DNA of 15,299 bases from Candidatus Omnitrophota bacterium (GTDB lineage: Bacteria > Ratteibacteria > UBA8468 > B48-G9 > DSTR01). The notes beneath the pieces are model-generated. The model worked only from the letters and a program-made list of their open reading frames with translations, did not search any database and was not told the origin of the DNA. The position numbers were made by a program, and so were the translations under genes. The DNA is taken from assembly GCA_023818865.1 (NCBI GenBank), contig JAMWDF010000044.1:1-15299 (forward strand), in the 5' to 3' direction. This document shows, in pieces, positions 13,455 to 15,299 of the stretch; positions within the stretch are counted from its first letter, which is position 1, and each line of letters begins with the position of its first letter.

Positions 13455-13793
13455 ATGAAACAGAGTAATTTTATTCTCGTTCTCGGAATTTTTTCAGCAT
13501 TAATTATTTTCGGTGGTTGCAGCAAGAAGGAAAAGAAGGAAACCGATCTGTCACCCCCCGACGCCCTTGATCAGTACACCGGGGTAATGATTAAAGCTAA
13601 GAAACAAGCTGAGACGATGACAGAACTATTGCCACTGAAACAGCTGATTGACTCTTTCCGGGCTCAGGAAGGGAGAAACCCGGCTTCATTAGAGGAGCTG
13701 GTGGAAAAGGGTTATATTCAGCAAATTCCGCCACCACCCCAGGGCAAACAATATGTTTATGACCCCAACACCGGCTCAGTAAGCTTTCAGTAA
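13455..13793 (+). CDS. Small lipoprotein with pseudopilin-like C-terminal region
   Basis: A 112-residue protein from ATG 13455, chosen because GGAGG lies just upstream and a lipoprotein signal follows at once. An in-frame ATG earlier (13404) precedes the promoter -10 box and is rejected. Residues 1-21 are a signal peptide ending FGG, with lipobox Cys22. Ser follows at +2, which in the E. coli rule favours the outer membrane. Residues 23-30 are highly charged (SKKEKKET). The rest contains LIDSFRAQEGRNPASLEEL and GYIQQIPPPPQGKQYVYDP, the same order of helix, xxGRxPxSLEEL, and PPxGxxYxYDPxTG seen in the soluble part of type II secretion major pseudopilins (GspG-like). It lacks the prepilin N-terminal helix, so it is not a pilin itself. 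Function unknown. Confidence 0.82.
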   Translation: MKQSNFILVLGIFSALIIFGGCSKKEKKETDLSPPDALDQYTGVMIKAKKQAETMTELLPLKQLIDSFRAQEGRNPASLEELVEKGYIQQIPPPPQGKQYVYDPNTGSVSFQ

Positions 13794-13844
13794 TATCTTT
13801 TCAGCTCTCCGGAGAAAGGTTCCATCTACCTGATTTGGCTTTAG

Positions 13845-13873
13845 TAGACAAAGGAAGCCACTTGGAGTAAAAT
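13845..13873 (+). promoter_or_regulatory. Sigma70 promoter of the COG1600-like iron-sulfur protein gene
   Basis: TAGACA (13845-13850), a 17-bp spacer, and TAAAAT (13868-13873). Predicted start near 13880. The leader then carries AAGGAGA (13894-13900), 6 nt before ATG 13907. The gap from the lipoprotein gene to this gene (113 bp) thus holds a complete promoter, so the two genes need not be co-transcribed. Confidence 0.65.
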
Positions 13874-13906
13874 TCAGTAACAGAACCTGCCAGAAGGAGA
13901 AGAGAA

Positions 13907-14884
13907 ATGACCTTTACCGAAAGAGTGAAAAAGAAAGCTCTGGAGTTGGGAGCGGACGCCGTGGGCATCGCCCCAATAGAACGGTTTGAAGGCGCGCCGA
14001 TTCAGATGGACCCCAGACAGATCATGCCGGAAGCCAGGTCAGTAGTTGTCATGGCTTTCCGCTTTATGCGCGGCAGTCTTAGAGGCATTGAAGAAGGTAC
14101 TTTCTTCAGCAATTATTCGGCAATGGGTTACGGAGGTTTGACTTATCTTTATATTCCGTTGGTGGTTATCAACCTGGCCAAGTTTATTGAGAACGCTGGC
14201 TACGAAGCCTTTCCTATGGGTCACCAAAGCGACTGGCGCGCCATTGACAACAGTGGGAAACTTCGGCCCCAGTACAGCCGGCCGGTCGCTAGTGGGAAGG
14301 CCGCACCTGATGTTATGGTCCACCTGCGAATAGCTGCCTACTTAGCTGGTTTAGGAGAAATTGGCTACAGCAAGGTTTTTCTTACTCCTCAGTTTGGCCC
14401 GAGACAACGGCTGGGTATCGTTATCACGGAAGCGAAACTACAGCCAGACCCGATTTATAATGGGCCAAGACTGTGTAATCGTTGTCTGGCCTGTGTGAAA
14501 GAATGTCCGGCTAGCGCTATTAGCGCCACCCAAACCGTCAAAGTTAACCTGGCTGGACATCAGGTGGAATGGGGTAAACTGGACCTGGAAGCCTGTGCTT
14601 TAGGGCTGTGCGGGGCGCGTTACGCTCAAGAAGGGGATCAATTCACCGAATACATGGAGCCCAGGCAGGGAAAAAAGATTGCCCCAAACAACTACAGTCC
14701 TTTTTATCGTAAACCTCATAATGTTTATATCACCGGAACCGCCATCTGCGGCGGCCGGGGTTGTCTTCGTGCCTGTTTGGTTAGCTTAGAAAAACGTGGT
14801 GTCCTCAGCAATAAGTTCAAGTTGCCTTTCCGGCGCCGGCCAACCTGGGAGATTGACTGGTCTAAGGGCCATGAAGAAGCCTGA
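13907..14884 (+). CDS. 4Fe-4S protein related to COG1600 (epoxyqueuosine-reductase-like superfamily)
   Basis: A 325-residue iron-sulfur protein. The N-terminus KALELGADAVGIAPIERFEG, followed by PEARSVVVMAFRF, matches the opening of COG1600/QueG-type proteins. A ferredoxin-like motif lies at Cys190-x2-Cys193-x2-Cys196-x3-Cys200-Pro. Further Cys residues occur at about 232 and 237 (ACALGLCG) and at Cys281-x4-Cys286-x3-Cys290 (CGGRGCLRAC). The first motif should hold a [4Fe-4S] cluster; the later ones may hold a second, but their spacing differs from the usual second QueG motif, so I do not call it queG. The ribosome site and promoter are good. Its last 14 nt overlap the next gene. Relatives of this type occur in anaerobes beside methyltransferase or UroD genes, so a redox or reactivation role is possible; its substrate is not readable. 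Confidence 0.85.
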   Translation: MTFTERVKKKALELGADAVGIAPIERFEGAPIQMDPRQIMPEARSVVVMAFRFMRGSLRGIEEGTFFSNYSAMGYGGLTYLYIPLVVINLAKFIENAGYEAFPMGHQSDWRAIDNSGKLRPQYSRPVASGKAAPDVMVHLRIAAYLAGLGEIGYSKVFLTPQFGPRQRLGIVITEAKLQPDPIYNGPRLCNRCLACVKECPASAISATQTVKVNLAGHQVEWGKLDLEACALGLCGARYAQEGDQFTEYMEPRQGKKIAPNNYSPFYRKPHNVYITGTAICGGRGCLRACLVSLEKRGVLSNKFKLPFRRRPTWEIDWSKGHEEA

Positions 14885-15299
14885 GAAACAAAAAAGGCGA
14901 GAAATAGTTCTGCCACCGTGTGGTCTTCTGGTTGGTTGTTCAGTTTATGTTACCCAGGCTGATTATCTCACCTGTTCTGGCCGGGTTCATACCACCTGGG
15001 TACCCCAGAGTTTCTCCTTGGAGATGATGCGGAAAAAATTTATTGAGGATAACCAGGGAAACTTTATCCTTCTCTGGGGACCTCCGGCTAACCGACCGCT
15101 AGCGACCTATTACTGGTGCGGCCTTGACCAACTAGGGGTCAAGCCGCCAGAGTCTGACTGGGAAAAACGCCGCTGTTTGACCACAGAGGAATGGCTGCCC
15201 TATCACCAATACGCCGGCCGTTATGGGGCGGGGATGCCTGATTTTGTCAAGCAGGCCGGCCAGCACGGTAGTGATACATCCATCATTTACGCCCCGGCG
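14871..15299 (+). CDS. Unrecognised protein, 3' end outside window
   Basis: ATG 14871 opens a frame with no stop to the end of the window (143 residues visible). It overlaps the iron-sulfur gene by 14 nt, with AAGGG just upstream. The start MKKPEKQKRREIV is very basic; then come VLPPCGLLVGCSVY with Cys17 and Cys23, and YLTCSGRVHTTW with Cys35. Several Trp/Tyr-rich stretches follow (FILLWGPPANRP, ATYYWCGLDQLGV, TEEWLPYHQYAGRYGAGMP). No signal peptide is clear and I recognise no domain. Length of open frame, ribosome site and overlap all argue for a real gene, probably co-expressed with its neighbour. The early Cys residues may bind metal, but this is only a guess. Confidence 0.7.
   Translation, partial: MKKPEKQKRREIVLPPCGLLVGCSVYVTQADYLTCSGRVHTTWVPQSFSLEMMRKKFIEDNQGNFILLWGPPANRPLATYYWCGLDQLGVKPPESDWEKRRCLTTEEWLPYHQYAGRYGAGMPDFVKQAGQHGSDTSIIYAPA

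Noticed and set aside
13806..13815. Palindrome TCTCCGGAGA as terminator of the lipoprotein gene
   Set aside because: The arms meet without a loop and no T run follows.
1..15299. Mobile elements, CRISPR arrays, toxin-antitoxin or phage defence genes
   Set aside because: No transposase, integrase, regularly spaced repeats, terminal inverted repeats or small paired toxin-antitoxin-like ORFs were seen. The tRNA gene is intact, with no visible attachment-site duplicate.

Overview
The window looks like part of the chromosome of a diderm, probably anaerobic bacterium with moderate GC content. It encodes a signal-peptide-bearing outer-membrane barrel and a lipoprotein with a lipobox, and it is rich in flavin and iron-sulfur oxidoreductases. 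Most genes have clear Shine-Dalgarno sequences and sigma70-like promoters. The barrel resembles the alginate-export type common in poorly cultured diderm phyla such as Omnitrophota; that placement is an impression and no marker gene here proves it. I see no transposase, integrase, phage gene or CRISPR array.

Bases 1-5260, plus strand: one tight gene block. It holds a tandem-ACT protein (its first residues lie off the left edge), an unlisted 33-residue membrane peptide, a sodium:solute symporter (SSF family), a phenylacetate-CoA ligase-family enzyme, a second tandem-ACT protein, and an outer-membrane porin. It ends at a strong bidirectional hairpin terminator. The simplest reading is an import and CoA-activation route for an aryl or other organic acid, with two small ACT sensors flanking the symporter-ligase pair.

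Bases 5279-10010, minus strand: a four-gene operon read as UroD-family protein, Rieske/FAD reductase, trpE, trpG. Neighbouring genes overlap or lie within 16 nt. It starts from an extended -10 promoter near 10035. Anthranilate synthase is thus co-expressed with a UroD-like enzyme and an electron-transfer flavoprotein, with no other trp gene in view.

Bases 10078-12022, plus strand: an unrecognised, probably exported 214-residue protein, then an FAD-dependent oxidoreductase (FAD_oxidored type). Both have -10 boxes placed so that transcription should begin at or next to the start codon, so leaderless mRNAs are possible.

Bases 12023-12309: a gene-free stretch with short repeats and possible RNA pairing, ending in a good promoter for tRNA-Thr(UGU) at 12310-12382. 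The tRNA is convergent with an iron-sulfur flavoprotein gene that ends 4 nt away. Upstream of that flavoprotein lies a doubtful 108-residue ORF.

Bases 13391-15299, plus strand: a promoter whose spacer is filled by a 14-bp palindrome drives a small lipoprotein with a pseudopilin-like C-terminal half. Next comes an independent promoter and a COG1600-like iron-sulfur protein, overlapped by 14 nt with an unrecognised gene that runs off the right edge.
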